A DNA stretch of 64,000 bases from Xylanibacter ruminicola (GCF_900142525.1 NZ_FRBD01000003.1:62001-126000), one strand, 5' to 3'; positions 1-9,038 are shown, counted from the first letter of the stretch. Notes: generated from the letters alone by a model not told the origin. Numbers and translations are program-made.

Positions 1-1293
1 GATGATGGCATCAGCCTCGTTGAACAGCAGAATCGGAGCCAGTTTCGCATTTTTCGCTGTTTCACGATAGCGGTCGAAGATGGCCTTGATGTTCTTCTCG
101 CTCTCTCCCACCCAGCAGCTCTTAATCTCTGAGATGTTCACCTGCATGATGTTTCGTCCAGTCATACGAGCCAGTTGCAGCGCAGTTTCCGTCTTTCCCG
201 TGCCTGGTGCACCATAGAAGATGCAGGCAAAACCGCACCTCATCTTCTGTGCTTTCATCCGAGCCCTGATGCTCTTGAAGTTCTCTTCACTGAGAAGACC
301 TCTCAGTTCGCCTATCTGGCTGACAGTCTCTCCCTCGTAGAAAAGTATTTTCTCCTCGATGCTCTTGCTCAGGATAAAGTCACGATGGCATTGTTTTGAC
401 AGTTTGATGTTGAAACCTTTCAGAATTGTCTTTCTGGTTCTGTCAGTCAGGCGGTAACATTCCTTGTCCTCAAAGCCATCATCGAAATTATATTCGATTA
501 GCTTTCTCTTCATAAGAATGTGATTTCCTCTCTTTAATTCTCGAGATAATCTTTCACGTTCAAAATCGAGTTCGAGGAGGAATGTCAGATTATGCAAGGG
601 TAATGCATCATCTTCATTAAGGACAAGATGCCGACAGAAATGAGTAAGTATCATTTCTTCTTCAAAATCCAAATCTAAGGATTTAATCTTCCTGACAAAG
701 TCCAGCTCTGCATTGTCAGAGAACAACAGCTTGATCTCCTCATAAAGAAGATCATACGAAAGATCATCTTCATAGTTGAGATGGGTAAAGCTGTAGAATC
801 TCTGGAAAAACGCAGTTGCATCTTCGCACTTATATGATTCCCGATCATATTTCACATCTTCGGTAATAGCTTTCATAACATTACCTGGTACATAATACGA
901 TGTATCGTCGTGTCGGCATCTCCTTCTCAAGAAATGGGTTTTCACTAATCCTTCTACATCATCCTTATATTTCATCAGATGAATACAACGGCAGTCCAGA
1001 AATCTGGAGATATCACAAATGCTGGCTCTGCGATCAGAAGAGTCAAATTCAACAAAGATAGAAAGGAATATGGCTTGAATGGGATTGATGCTTTGCTTTT
1101 CTGCAATAAGTTTCGCGTATGGTTCTACATGCTGCAAGAACTTCTCATTAAATTTTGAGTCCACAGCCATATCCACAATCTTCTCAATGGCACCTAACAT
1201 GCTCATGCCATCTAAGGTTTGATTCATTACAGCCGTTTGCAGCCTCTTCTGCTTGAGATCGGCGTGCTTCTTCTTGTTTGATTTCTTACTCAT
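1..1293 (-). CDS. AAA+ ATPase, C-terminus cut by window edge
   Basis: Open frame from an ATG at 1293 to the left edge (431 codons, no stop). The Walker A motif GAPGTGKT lies near residue 358 and a Walker B-like LLFNEADA near 420, with Asn in place of the usual first acidic residue. The roughly 340 residues before the ATPase core look helical and charged and I do not recognise them; they may be a regulatory or DNA-binding part. The layout (long N-terminal region, late single AAA domain) fits cytoplasmic AAA+ proteins of the ATP-dependent-protease or chaperone kind, but sensor and lid regions are outside the window. A TAAATTTG promoter box sits 27 bp upstream, which supports this start. Substrate unknown. 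Confidence 0.85.
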   Translation of the reverse strand, partial: MSKKSNKKKHADLKQKRLQTAVMNQTLDGMSMLGAIEKIVDMAVDSKFNEKFLQHVEPYAKLIAEKQSINPIQAIFLSIFVEFDSSDRRASICDISRFLDCRCIHLMKYKDDVEGLVKTHFLRRRCRHDDTSYYVPGNVMKAITEDVKYDRESYKCEDATAFFQRFYSFTHLNYEDDLSYDLLYEEIKLLFSDNAELDFVRKIKSLDLDFEEEMILTHFCRHLVLNEDDALPLHNLTFLLELDFERERLSRELKRGNHILMKRKLIEYNFDDGFEDKECYRLTDRTRKTILKGFNIKLSKQCHRDFILSKSIEEKILFYEGETVSQIGELRGLLSEENFKSIRARMKAQKMRCGFACIFYGAPGTGKTETALQLARMTGRNIMQVNISEIKSCWVGESEKNIKAIFDRYRETAKNAKLAPILLFNEADAII

Positions 1294-1319
1294 ATTTACA
1301 TCATTAATTATTTATGATG

Positions 1320-1327
1320 CAAATTTA
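1320..1327 (-). promoter_or_regulatory. Bacteroidales -7 box for the AAA+ ATPase gene
   Basis: Minus strand reads TAAATTTG, an exact match to the Bacteroidetes TAnnTTTG element, 27 bp before the ATG at 1293. Confidence 0.6.
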
Positions 1328-1351
1328 AGCAAGTTTTCGGATGGTTACAAG

Positions 1352-1388
1352 AAAAAAACAAGGGCGAGGAATGAAACCCCGCCCTTGT
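1352..1388 (-). terminator. Rho-independent terminator after the LytTR/FISUMP gene
   Basis: Perfect 9-bp stem ACAAGGGCG/CGCCCTTGT extended by two inner G-C pairs, followed on the minus strand by seven Ts. It lies 13 bp past the stop at 1401. Its loop and flanks resemble the terminator at 4714-4747. Confidence 0.85.
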
Positions 1389-1400
1389 AGTATGAAATAA

Positions 1401-3149
1401 TCATGCTAGGTTAAATTTCTTACCGTATAAGGTCCTTTTCCCATCTTTGTCCTGATACAGCCCGTTGATTACTTGCATGATAATAGGGATTAACTGCGTA
1501 TCACCCCATCTGGCCAGTGAGAGTGGAGGCATCAGTTCTGCACCATTGCAATAATAGAATTGCGGGTCATTTCCACTTGGACATTCTTCCAATAGCCAGC
1601 ATCTATCGCTAATGTCTTTGTGGGTGAGCTCTTCTTCCTTCTTCCTGTATTCATCGATTAGTCTTAGGAACGAAGCCTTTTCATCTTCGGCTATAAATTC
1701 ATTTTCCATATAGGCTTCCAACCCCTCTGACATTTTCCAACTCGGTTCAATCAAGAACTTGTAACGTCCTTCAATTTGTTGTCCCCAGAAGCAGGCTTCT
1801 TTGTAGGCGACAACCACGTCAGGATTATATTTTTCCAGCACTGTATTTAAGCGCTCCTTAGCTTTATCTATTTCAAGAGGCAGGCTAAGTCTCTTGATTA
1901 CCCATCCGTCGAATGTTGAAATGAGATCTAACTTAATTAAGTCATCATCATCTGCGAAATAGTCATCGAGAATGAGCATACGCTTCGGATTGCCCTCTTG
2001 CTTTGTAAGGCAACCTTTCGAAATAACAGGTCGAATAGACAGACCAATATAAGCGTCTTCTTTGATGACACCGCTGATTAGCTCCAGTTCTTCTCCCTCA
2101 TATTCGTGTATCATCAATTTCATAGGCTTATTATCCGGCCCGTTCGTTGAAGACCAGTAGTTACAGTACTCTTTATACTTCTGTAGTCGTTCGCCTTGCA
2201 TATAGCCATTGGCAGGCAGGAAAATATGCTTGCCTTTAGGGCCTGTCACAAGACAGCCATGTGTCCCGTCTTCTGTGATGCACCAATTAAGAACGCACTG
2301 GCTCAGCAACTCTTCGAAATCTGCCTGAGTAGGTATTCTCCATCCACCTCTACGGAAGTGATGTGCTGCGTCGTAGTTTAAAGATAGAACACCAGTATTG
2401 GGGTCAACAATACTGCTATGATTATCCTTGTGAATATAATCCCTTTCAGAGTATATTTCACTCTCGTAGAGATCACCCCATGCGTGGTAGGCTCTCTTAT
2501 TAAGGTCGTAAGCAGCCCAAAGGGTGCCACTGGTGAGACCAAGATCCACGTATTCATAGCCTGCCTCCATGTGATGCTCGCCATTGAGTTCTTCCACGGG
2601 AACAGTCAACACTTGCCTGGACGCGTACTTTTCGATTACCTTGAAACGTTTTTCGTCTTTCAGTAATTTAGTTAAATTCCTCATCGGATCTTCTCCGATT
2701 TTCACCTCATAATATTTCATAGGAACCTCCACGGGAGCGTTTTCCTGCTTCTTGTCAGATTCTGATTTTTTTTGCAGGTTTTTTATGGCGTTGAGATGCT
2801 TCAGGACTTCCTGAGGAAGTTCCTTTTTAGGTTTGTTCGATTCAGACTGTGACATCGTAAACGGATCTCGCTTCAGTATAACCATATTTCTATCATGGTC
2901 TATTCTGTCGAAGTAGTCCAGGTTGATGATATGCTTTCTGCTTATCTTTCTCAGATGGTGGTTATAACCTATACCGGCTTTTTCTATTTTATTCCACAAC
3001 TCCGTAAGCGTTATTCTAGACTCAGGAGTAGAATTCCTTAAATAGAAAGAACTGATTTTTACATTCACTTCAATGAATATAATATCATCCAGTGGAATGA
3101 AATGCTTATCCCCGTCTATCAACTCGACGTCTATTCCTACTTTTCTCAT
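1401..3149 (-). CDS. LytTR DNA-binding / FISUMP / degenerate alpha-beta hydrolase fusion
   Basis: 582 aa. Residues 1-100 resemble a LytTR DNA-binding domain, ending in the typical HHLRKISRKHIINLDYF-type stretch. A Lys/Glu-rich linker follows (about 100-190). Residues about 200-385 match the Fibrobacter succinogenes major paralogous (FISUMP) domain: YVDLGLTSGTLWA start, WGD, GGWRIPTQADFEELL, WSST and a final SIRPV. The last 190 residues resemble small YqiA/UPF0227-like hydrolases, but the nucleophile elbow reads AYKEA instead of GxSxG, so catalysis is unlikely. No signal peptide is visible, unusual for FISUMP proteins, which are mostly exported. The role may be a transcription regulator with binding domains; this is inference. 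Promoter TATCTTTG at 3173-3180, terminator downstream. Confidence 0.75.
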   Translation of the reverse strand: MRKVGIDVELIDGDKHFIPLDDIIFIEVNVKISSFYLRNSTPESRITLTELWNKIEKAGIGYNHHLRKISRKHIINLDYFDRIDHDRNMVILKRDPFTMSQSESNKPKKELPQEVLKHLNAIKNLQKKSESDKKQENAPVEVPMKYYEVKIGEDPMRNLTKLLKDEKRFKVIEKYASRQVLTVPVEELNGEHHMEAGYEYVDLGLTSGTLWAAYDLNKRAYHAWGDLYESEIYSERDYIHKDNHSSIVDPNTGVLSLNYDAAHHFRRGGWRIPTQADFEELLSQCVLNWCITEDGTHGCLVTGPKGKHIFLPANGYMQGERLQKYKEYCNYWSSTNGPDNKPMKLMIHEYEGEELELISGVIKEDAYIGLSIRPVISKGCLTKQEGNPKRMLILDDYFADDDDLIKLDLISTFDGWVIKRLSLPLEIDKAKERLNTVLEKYNPDVVVAYKEACFWGQQIEGRYKFLIEPSWKMSEGLEAYMENEFIAEDEKASFLRLIDEYRKKEEELTHKDISDRCWLLEECPSGNDPQFYYCNGAELMPPLSLARWGDTQLIPIIMQVINGLYQDKDGKRTLYGKKFNLA

Positions 3150-3172
3150 ATAGAATTGGTTTTTATTCGTTG

Positions 3173-3180
3173 CAAAGATA
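3173..3180 (-). promoter_or_regulatory. -7 box for the LytTR/FISUMP gene
   Basis: Minus strand TATCTTTG followed by CA, 24 bp before the ATG at 3149. Confidence 0.6.
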
Positions 3181-3262
3181 CAAAAATATTTTCAAAACCA
3201 GCTTTAGTTTTCTGGTTTTTTAGTATAAAACCTTGTTTTCAAGGCATGAAATCCGTATTTGT

Positions 3263-4033
3263 TTATAATTCCTCCCAATAATTCAGCATTAAGTTATAGA
3301 GCGTTCCTAAGCATTTACGCAGTTGAACGGCACCTCTTGTTATCTCAAGCGTTTGTTCGTTCAGATAGACACGCTTGTTTACCTCTATCTTCAGAGAGTT
3401 ATAAGTAAAGCCTGTTTCAGGAGCAATTGCATTAGTGTATGGTGCATTGCAGGTTACCTGATAGCCATTATTTCCGAAAACGGTCTTCACCAGTTCGATG
3501 ACAAAGTCAGAAGGTCTGCTCCAATCCTCATTATAACCGATGCAGATGTCTACAGCACTTATATCGGAAGGGAATGAGTGACAGTCAATCAATAGTGAAT
3601 GCTCGTCTAGCATCATCCTCAACGATCGCATATATTGGGCATGATAACGGAACATCTCTATTTCCTCTTTGCCCTCAAATGTCCGATGAAGACCGTTGAA
3701 TTTCTTATAGACGACACCTTGGCCTTTTGCTTCAAGAGGGTCATTGACAAGACGCTCTACATCGACGGCAAAGCGTGAATAGTCAGATGTCATAATCTGA
3801 ATTCCCTCTCTCTTATCTGGTATGAATAGTAGGTCGGTATACCAATCTGTCCATCGTCTTACTTCAGACTGCAAACCTTCTATGTCATCCCATCTGGAAA
3901 TGCCAAGTCCACCCACACTGGCATGTGGAATGTTAAGCACAATATTGTTATACCATCTCTCTTTCGCCGGATTTCCGAGTCTGTCTCGTAAATCCGGCTT
4001 GCTCTGTGTTCTTCTTTTACAGGGTCCGCACAT
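3263..4033 (-). CDS. N-formylglutamate amidohydrolase-like protein
   Basis: 256 aa. Resembles the N-formylglutamate amidohydrolase (FGase) family: LNIPHAS near residue 34, YSRFAVDVERL, DCHSFPSD near 160 and a late EVNKRVYL. These His/Asp/Glu positions are where the zinc ligands and catalytic residues of the family lie. Family members cut N-formyl or N-acyl amino acids; the real substrate is unknown. The start overlaps the stop of the upstream metallophosphoesterase gene by 17 bp, so the two are probably co-transcribed from 4682. The first 25 residues have no counterpart in the paralogue at 22821, so translation may start later at a non-ATG codon; no other Met is available before the core. Confidence 0.75.
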   Translation of the reverse strand: MCGPCKRRTQSKPDLRDRLGNPAKERWYNNIVLNIPHASVGGLGISRWDDIEGLQSEVRRWTDWYTDLLFIPDKREGIQIMTSDYSRFAVDVERLVNDPLEAKGQGVVYKKFNGLHRTFEGKEEIEMFRYHAQYMRSLRMMLDEHSLLIDCHSFPSDISAVDICIGYNEDWSRPSDFVIELVKTVFGNNGYQVTCNAPYTNAIAPETGFTYNSLKIEVNKRVYLNEQTLEITRGAVQLRKCLGTLYNLMLNYWEEL

Positions 4034-4634
4034 AGTCTTGTTCCTTTCTGTTTTTTATTTGTTGTTGTATAATCTCACTCACTTTCTCAAAGGATACTGG
4101 GTGATAGTTATTATTGTCTACACCCACATCATATTGAGTAGGGAAGAGGTAATCGAGCCTGGAACTGTCCAAACCTGTACGATAAGGACTGGTGTGGACA
4201 TGACCGAAGAGTTGCCATGTGTTTCTATATGCTCCGCCATAGCACAGGAATGGATAGTGGTTCAAATATATCCTTTGTTTACCAATGGATATGAGCATCT
4301 GCATGCTGACACATTGGAATCTGTGCATAAAGGCTTGATTCACATTGTTCATGTCGTGATTCCCAAGTAACAGGATTATTTCTCCATTCAATTTGTTGAG
4401 CAGGGATGTCCATTCTGCAGCTCCTCCTACGGAGAAATCACCCAAATGGAACACAAGATCATCAGGACTTACCACGCTATTCCAATTATCAATGAGTGTA
4501 CAATTCATCTCTTCAACGTCAACAAATGGACGCTGGCAGTATCTGATGATATTCTTATGCCCGAAATGTGTATCGGCCGTAAACCAGACTTTCTCGTCTC
4601 TATAGAGTCTTAGTATACCTCTTTTTATCTTCAT
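4017..4634 (-). CDS. Calcineurin-like metallophosphoesterase
   Basis: 205 aa. All metal-binding blocks of the family are present in order: TADTHFGH near residue 20, LGDFS near 67, GNHD near 92, a lone His in LNHYP and GHVHTSP near 145. The small size and the opening WFTADTHFGH match the bacterial YfcE-like/phage-encoded single-domain phosphoesterases, which hydrolyse phosphodiesters or phosphomonoesters. Substrate cannot be told from the sequence. First gene of a two-gene unit with the FGase-like protein. Confidence 0.85.
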   Translation of the reverse strand: MKIKRGILRLYRDEKVWFTADTHFGHKNIIRYCQRPFVDVEEMNCTLIDNWNSVVSPDDLVFHLGDFSVGGAAEWTSLLNKLNGEIILLLGNHDMNNVNQAFMHRFQCVSMQMLISIGKQRIYLNHYPFLCYGGAYRNTWQLFGHVHTSPYRTGLDSSRLDYLFPTQYDVGVDNNNYHPVSFEKVSEIIQQQIKNRKEQDYVRTL

Positions 4635-4681
4635 CTTGTCTTGATTATGCTTAACTTGTCTACTTGCTTCCTTTTGTGCAA

Positions 4682-4689
4682 CAAAATTA
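4682..4689 (-). promoter_or_regulatory. -7 box for the metallophosphoesterase operon
   Basis: Minus strand TAATTTTG, 48 bp before the ATG at 4634; fits TAnnTTTG. Confidence 0.45.
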
Positions 4690-4713
4690 AATATTATCCT
4701 TTATATAGAAAAA

Positions 4714-4747
4714 CAAAAAAATGAGGCGTGGAATGAAACCACGCCTC
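4714..4747 (-). terminator. Rho-independent terminator after the S9 peptidase gene
   Basis: Perfect 9-bp stem GAGGCGTGG/CCACGCCTC, 7-base loop AATGAAA (plus-strand sense), followed on the minus strand by a T-rich run. It is 52 bp past the stop at 4800. Confidence 0.8.
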
Positions 4748-4799
4748 TGAGGTATGAAATAGAAATATGCAGTTTTGAGACTGCTGTATATATTAAAAC

Positions 4800-6329
4800 C
4801 TATCCCATATGTTCATCTAAAAATTTAAAAATCTTCAAGTAACGAGTAATAGTATTCTCACTTTTTGTGATGCAATGCCCTTCATTGTCAAATGCAAGAA
4901 GTTCACAGCCGAAACATTTCTGAGCTTCTTCTGCTTGTTCAATTGGTACCCTTTTATCTTCTTTTCCGTGAATTATCAGAATTGGTTTGCATTTTTCTTT
5001 ATTCTTCTTAAGCAGGTTATGAGGAGACTGCTCTATTATCATTTTGTCTGCAATTTGTTCTCCATTCGGATTCAATAAACCATCAAACATCTCACTTTTT
5101 ATTGTTAAATTTCTTATCGAGTCACTTTTGGAGCCTTTTTCAAAACAATAATTTCTTAATGATTCTAGATTAAAGGGGCCAGACTCGGAAACGAAGCAAC
5201 AAAACATTTCAGGATACTGTACATTCATGCTATACGAACAAAATCCTCCGAAACTATGCCCCATCAATGCAATTTTACCCTTAATCTTAAATTTCTCAAG
5301 GGCGGCATTTAAAGCATATAGATAATCTATAATGCATTGTCCCCCCCAATCTCCTCTCACTTTATTATCAAACTCATGATTTATTCCAGGCATTCCTCGA
5401 ACAATTGGCATGATAACTGTATATCCAAGGTGTTGTAGTAAAGGTAAATTATATGTACCCACTTCTACTTCGGGTTCCCAAGCATGATGGGGTCCGCCTT
5501 GGCATAAAAGTAGTATTCGTCCGTTGGTTGTTTCAGGATTTGGATGTGCAAACCAGTAATAAGAGATGATGTTATCTGATGTGATATATTCACAACGTTC
5601 TACTCCCCCAGGATTTAGAAAACTCAAATCTTTGTTCTCAGAAAAATAGAAACTCTTTGTAATATAGTGATATCCTGTTTCACTAAATCTTGTTAACTTC
5701 AGATTCCCAACATGAGTTATTCTATTATGTTTTGATGGATTATTAGGATTAAAAGATATCGCACAAACTTTTGAGTATCCTTTATAATTATATTCAACCA
5801 AAATCGTATTGTCGTTAATCCATAAGAAATTGCTGCAAGAAAGATTCTTTGTCATAGTTAGAGTATAAACTTTTTCTTTCTTTTTTTCATAACTGAATGT
5901 GGAAATCATAATTGTCCCATCCGATCCAATCTTGCCGTAATCTTTCATGCATAAAAAAGCAAGCAATTTCCTATTTGGCGAAAAAGCAGGCATAATATCA
6001 AATCCATGGTTTGGGTAGTTTGTTAAATCATGGATTGTCTTAGTGTAATCATCATGTTTGGGATCATAGACACAAATACACGAAGTCTCGTCATCTTGAA
6101 TTCCAGCGCATCTGCTCGATGCGTATGCATATACTTTATCACTGGAATTGTATGCTATTCGAAAAGGAGTCTCCCATGACAGTGGCTTACTTTTGTTAGG
6201 AATTACACCAGTCGTCCTCCCAGCAAAAAAAAGTTGTCCTTCCTTTTGATAGTTACATTGATTAATGTATGGCTCCCCACTTTTGTCAATACTTTTAGGA
6301 TATAACTTATTCAATATATCTTTATACAT
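4800..6329 (-). CDS. S9-family (prolyl oligopeptidase-like) serine peptidase
   Basis: 509 aa. The N-terminal 270 residues look like a shortened beta-propeller (repeated ILLAF / AYASSR / WINDNTILVEY-type strands). The C-terminal half is an alpha/beta hydrolase: RGDWGG near 325, nucleophile elbow GHSFGG near 357, acid in HGKEDKRVP near 455, catalytic His in NEGHCI near 481. All three catalytic residues are present. No signal peptide is seen, so it is probably cytoplasmic. The family cleaves short peptides or acyl-peptides. The gene is visibly more A+T-rich than the DinB or VWA genes, which may mean recent transfer. It could instead act on an ester or acyl substrate. Confidence 0.8.
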   Translation of the reverse strand: MYKDILNKLYPKSIDKSGEPYINQCNYQKEGQLFFAGRTTGVIPNKSKPLSWETPFRIAYNSSDKVYAYASSRCAGIQDDETSCICVYDPKHDDYTKTIHDLTNYPNHGFDIMPAFSPNRKLLAFLCMKDYGKIGSDGTIMISTFSYEKKKEKVYTLTMTKNLSCSNFLWINDNTILVEYNYKGYSKVCAISFNPNNPSKHNRITHVGNLKLTRFSETGYHYITKSFYFSENKDLSFLNPGGVERCEYITSDNIISYYWFAHPNPETTNGRILLLCQGGPHHAWEPEVEVGTYNLPLLQHLGYTVIMPIVRGMPGINHEFDNKVRGDWGGQCIIDYLYALNAALEKFKIKGKIALMGHSFGGFCSYSMNVQYPEMFCCFVSESGPFNLESLRNYCFEKGSKSDSIRNLTIKSEMFDGLLNPNGEQIADKMIIEQSPHNLLKKNKEKCKPILIIHGKEDKRVPIEQAEEAQKCFGCELLAFDNEGHCITKSENTITRYLKIFKFLDEHMG

Positions 6330-6395
6330 AGTTGTTTATTTTAGAATTTTATAGTGAAGACATTAAATGAAGTTGAGAGCCTTACAAGTACCAAT

Positions 6396-7358
6396 TTATA
6401 AATAGCTTAGTTTGATGTCCATTTGTTTGAAGGCAAAGTAATTCTCTTTTTTGCTTTTCTCCTTATCCAATCTGTATACACCAAGGAAGCGAAGAATCTC
6501 CTCACCAGTTATATTAGAGGAAGCGGGGTCTGTGGCATTTACCAAACTGAATATAGCGATGTCAGTCTGTTCGGAATAATCATCGAGATTAACTCCGTCG
6601 ACTGACTTGTTTGTCTCGATACAATAAGTTCCTGACTCAGTTCTTTCTTCTTTTATGCAAGGCAGAGATTCATAGCAGATTACATGAAAAGGTAACAGGC
6701 TGAGTTCCAGTTTTGAAAACATCGACGCATAAGTGAAATCGCTTTCCCAATTTCTCTCTCCACGGAACATTTGTGTTAAGACATAGCTGGAAAATCTATG
6801 TCCCTGGATTTCGCCATAACCCTTTGCAATATCACCTCGCTGAATATCCTTCCAACGGAAGGCCTTATGAAGTGCTTTACATTCTTCGTTCACCGCCTTA
6901 AGGTTCTGGAACTTATATAGTCCGTGACCAAATTTGTCTAATATTTGATAAATATAATTTGCAGTAGAGTCATAACTATGTGGACCGATGAAGTCTTCAT
7001 CAGTCTCATGGAAGAGATCGATATATAGGCCAATATCGTCTAAAAGCAATAGACTGATTTGCCCGTCATTGCTTGTGATGCTTTGTATGTCACAATTATA
7101 ATACGAAAGCGTGTTAATGACCTCCGAAGCTTCTGTTCGAAGTCCTTCCGGTATTTGTTCTAGAAGGGCCTTCAGATACTTATACCCCACCTGTTTGACA
7201 TCTGAATTATCCCATCTGTCAAGAATTATATCCTGTTCTGAAACGTGACCTGCCCCGGAGTAATTTCTTTTCTCTTCCATCGCCCCGTTAATGAGGTCAT
7301 CAATCGTTAGATTCCTTACTTCATTTTCTTCGTCCATATTAATATCTATTATTTCCAA
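6396..7358 (-). CDS. Unknown protein, 320 aa
   Basis: I do not recognise a family. The protein is acidic, has no signal peptide or membrane segment, and mixes predicted helices and strands. A stretch near residues 100-120 (ISLLLLDDIGLYIDLF) looks like an immunity-protein or SMI1-like core strand pair, which is only a guess. It has its own promoter at 7401 and no terminator is evident in the 65 bp before the peptidase gene, so the two may be co-transcribed. Confidence 0.6.
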   Translation of the reverse strand: MEIIDINMDEENEVRNLTIDDLINGAMEEKRNYSGAGHVSEQDIILDRWDNSDVKQVGYKYLKALLEQIPEGLRTEASEVINTLSYYNCDIQSITSNDGQISLLLLDDIGLYIDLFHETDEDFIGPHSYDSTANYIYQILDKFGHGLYKFQNLKAVNEECKALHKAFRWKDIQRGDIAKGYGEIQGHRFSSYVLTQMFRGERNWESDFTYASMFSKLELSLLPFHVICYESLPCIKEERTESGTYCIETNKSVDGVNLDDYSEQTDIAIFSLVNATDPASSNITGEEILRFLGVYRLDKEKSKKENYFAFKQMDIKLSYL

Positions 7359-7361
7359 TTC

Positions 7362-7499
7362 CTACTCCCTTTCAAGCGTTTCGGTATCCTCTTCATGATG
7401 CAAAGGTAATAGTAAAGCTATCAATTCTTTCAATTTTATCATCGAATGGTACGAAATGCCACTCTTACAGTATAAAATGATTTGCTTCATCACCTCCAT
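7362..7499 (-). CDS. Possible 45-aa small protein
   Basis: Short open frame directly before the 320-aa gene, 3 bp apart. A TATATTTG box at 7510-7517 lies 11 bp before the chosen ATG, which argues for the start at 7499 rather than the longer frame from 7562. Against it: the promoter of the next gene (7401-7408) lies inside it and no family is recognised. The product would be a short basic/hydrophobic peptide with an acidic tail. Confidence 0.3.
   Translation of the reverse strand: MEVMKQIILYCKSGISYHSMIKLKELIALLLPLHHEEDTETLERE
7401..7408 (-). promoter_or_regulatory. -7 box for the 320-aa gene
   Basis: Minus strand TACCTTTG followed by CA, 43 bp before the ATG at 7358. Confidence 0.5.
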
Positions 7500-7509
7500 A
7501 ATTATTTTG

Positions 7510-7517
7510 CAAATATA
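7510..7517 (-). promoter_or_regulatory. -7 box for the 45-aa ORF
   Basis: Minus strand TATATTTG followed by CA; matches TAnnTTTG. Confidence 0.35.
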
Positions 7518-7562
7518 TGAAATTGAAAGCAAATATCCAATTACGTATTTATTCATATACAT

Positions 7563-7906
7563 TTAATTTAATTTTTATTAAGACTGAGAACGTATTTCAT
7601 ACCCATAAATGACAATTCATACATAATTGGGATTAAGTGTGCCCAGAACAGGATAAAAACATTACCTTTGCAGTTGTAATTCAAAACTATAAAGATATTG
7701 TAGGTGAAATACTATCTGTGAGTGGTGACACTTTCATAAGTCGTAACGGTTCCTGGATCTATACTTGGACAAAAGAAGGAAGAAAGATCAGTACAAGAGC
7801 ATCTTCTCATTGAGATTGCAGTGACATAGTATTATTACTATCATGGATCAAGCTAAATGCAGCAATCTCATGGAGATTATTGACATGATAGATAATTTTA
7901 AAGGCT
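7563..7906. other. Intergenic stretch with a promoter-like box and ORF debris
   Basis: A plus-strand TACCTTTG box lies at 7663-7670. A 58-codon frame from GTG at 7637 to 7813 and a 38-codon frame from ATG at 7844 are open but match nothing I know. They lie directly before the broken macrodomain gene and may be remnants of its original 5' part or of a neighbour. Confidence 0.35.
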
Positions 7907-8385
7907 ATGATAAAATATATAGAAAACGGAGATATTTTCTTCATAGAAGGAGTTCATAGTTTCGCGCATGGTTGCAACTGTGCTGGATCTATGGGACGCG
8001 GCATCGCAGTACAGTTTAGGAAGAAGTTCCCGGAGATGTTTGAGAAATATAGATAAATGTGCAAAAGGCAAATTTCTTCCTGGCGATGTCTATGATTATG
8101 ACTATGGAATGGGGCATGTATATAATTTGGCGACCCAGTTGCATTATTGTGTTCCATGGCAACTTGCTAAGTTGGAACACATAGAGACATCCATGAGAAA
8201 AATGATGTTACTAGCCGAAATAGATAAAGTCCAAAGAATTGCTTTACCAAAGATTGGCGCTGGACACGGAGGCTTGAGATGGCAAGATGTCAAATCCATA
8301 ATTGAAAAAAGTGGCTGCAAATCATCAAAATGTTGACTTATATATTGTTGAGAACTTTGTCGAACATAAAGAACTCAGACGATAA
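7907..8385 (+). pseudogene. Macrodomain (ADP-ribose-binding) gene with two frameshifts
   Basis: Three frames together give one macrodomain. Frame 1 starts MIKYIENGDIF and carries HGCNCAGSMGRGIAVQFRKK, ending at a TAA at 8054. The next frame carries GKFLPGDVYDY, YNLATQ and the IALPKIGAGHGGL loop. A third frame from about 8310 supplies VAANHQNVDLYIVENF and a stop at 8385. Each junction is repaired by removing one base; the second is in a run of six As. Family members bind ADP-ribose or remove it from proteins or DNA. The domain is otherwise complete, so the damage is recent, or a sequencing error, or recoding. Confidence 0.75.
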
Positions 8386-8433
8386 TAACAAATACCACAA
8401 TTTGAAAAACAGATATTTAAATATCAACGGATT

Positions 8434-9000
8434 ATGGACACAACGAGTATATCTGAGACGAGTAGCATCATCAGCTTTGCGGCCGACTACGAGATTGCGT
8501 GTATCACTGCGAGCTATGGGGATCTCGGTGGGAAAGAGAACAAGGAAAGGAATCGTGAATTGTCTGCATCTCTTCTCTATCGTGGTTACGGAATTACCCG
8601 CATCAAAAACAACTGCATTGAGGACTTCGGTAGAATTATTTCTTTGGAATTGAAAGAGAATACATATTTCGTGGTCAATCTTAAACACGCCACAGATTTC
8701 TATCAGACACTGTTTAAAATCTCTGAACACTACAATCAGGATTCTTTCCTATACATGCCGGAAGAAGGTAGCACAGCATATGTTATTGGGACAAGCTATA
8801 CTGGATGGCCCGGTTATGGGGTTAAACTACCTGTCGGCAAACTGCAAATCTGTGTTGATAAGAAGTACCTATTGAAGAAGCAGAGTACAAAGGATCTTGT
8901 CGATGTGCTGAATTTGGACACATTCAAAAGTCATACGCTATATGGGAAACTGGCAATAGCCGTTATCTGCAAGCCACTTGATGACGCACTTAGAAAGTAA
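8434..9000 (+). CDS. Unknown protein, 188 aa (weakly DUF3293-like)
   Basis: 188 aa, no signal peptide. The pattern near the N-terminus (ITASYGDLGGKENKERNREL, then an L..G..I motif) and a later FYQTLFKISEHYNQDSFLYM recall the small DUF3293-type proteins, with Asn/Arg-rich first helix and Gln-Asp-Ser segment; this is a weak resemblance. It follows the broken macrodomain gene by 48 bp with no promoter seen between, so both may share the box at 7663. A long hairpin follows the stop. Confidence 0.6.
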   Translation: MDTTSISETSSIISFAADYEIACITASYGDLGGKENKERNRELSASLLYRGYGITRIKNNCIEDFGRIISLELKENTYFVVNLKHATDFYQTLFKISEHYNQDSFLYMPEEGSTAYVIGTSYTGWPGYGVKLPVGKLQICVDKKYLLKKQSTKDLVDVLNLDTFKSHTLYGKLAIAVICKPLDDALRK

Positions 9001-9038
9001 GTCCCTCACTGTGGGGACTTTGAAGGATATATATATTG

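Noticed and set aside
8300..8330. Programmed -1 frameshift at the six-A run of the macrodomain gene
   Set aside because: The run is not in the required slippery phase and a +1 shift is needed, so standard -1 recoding does not fit.
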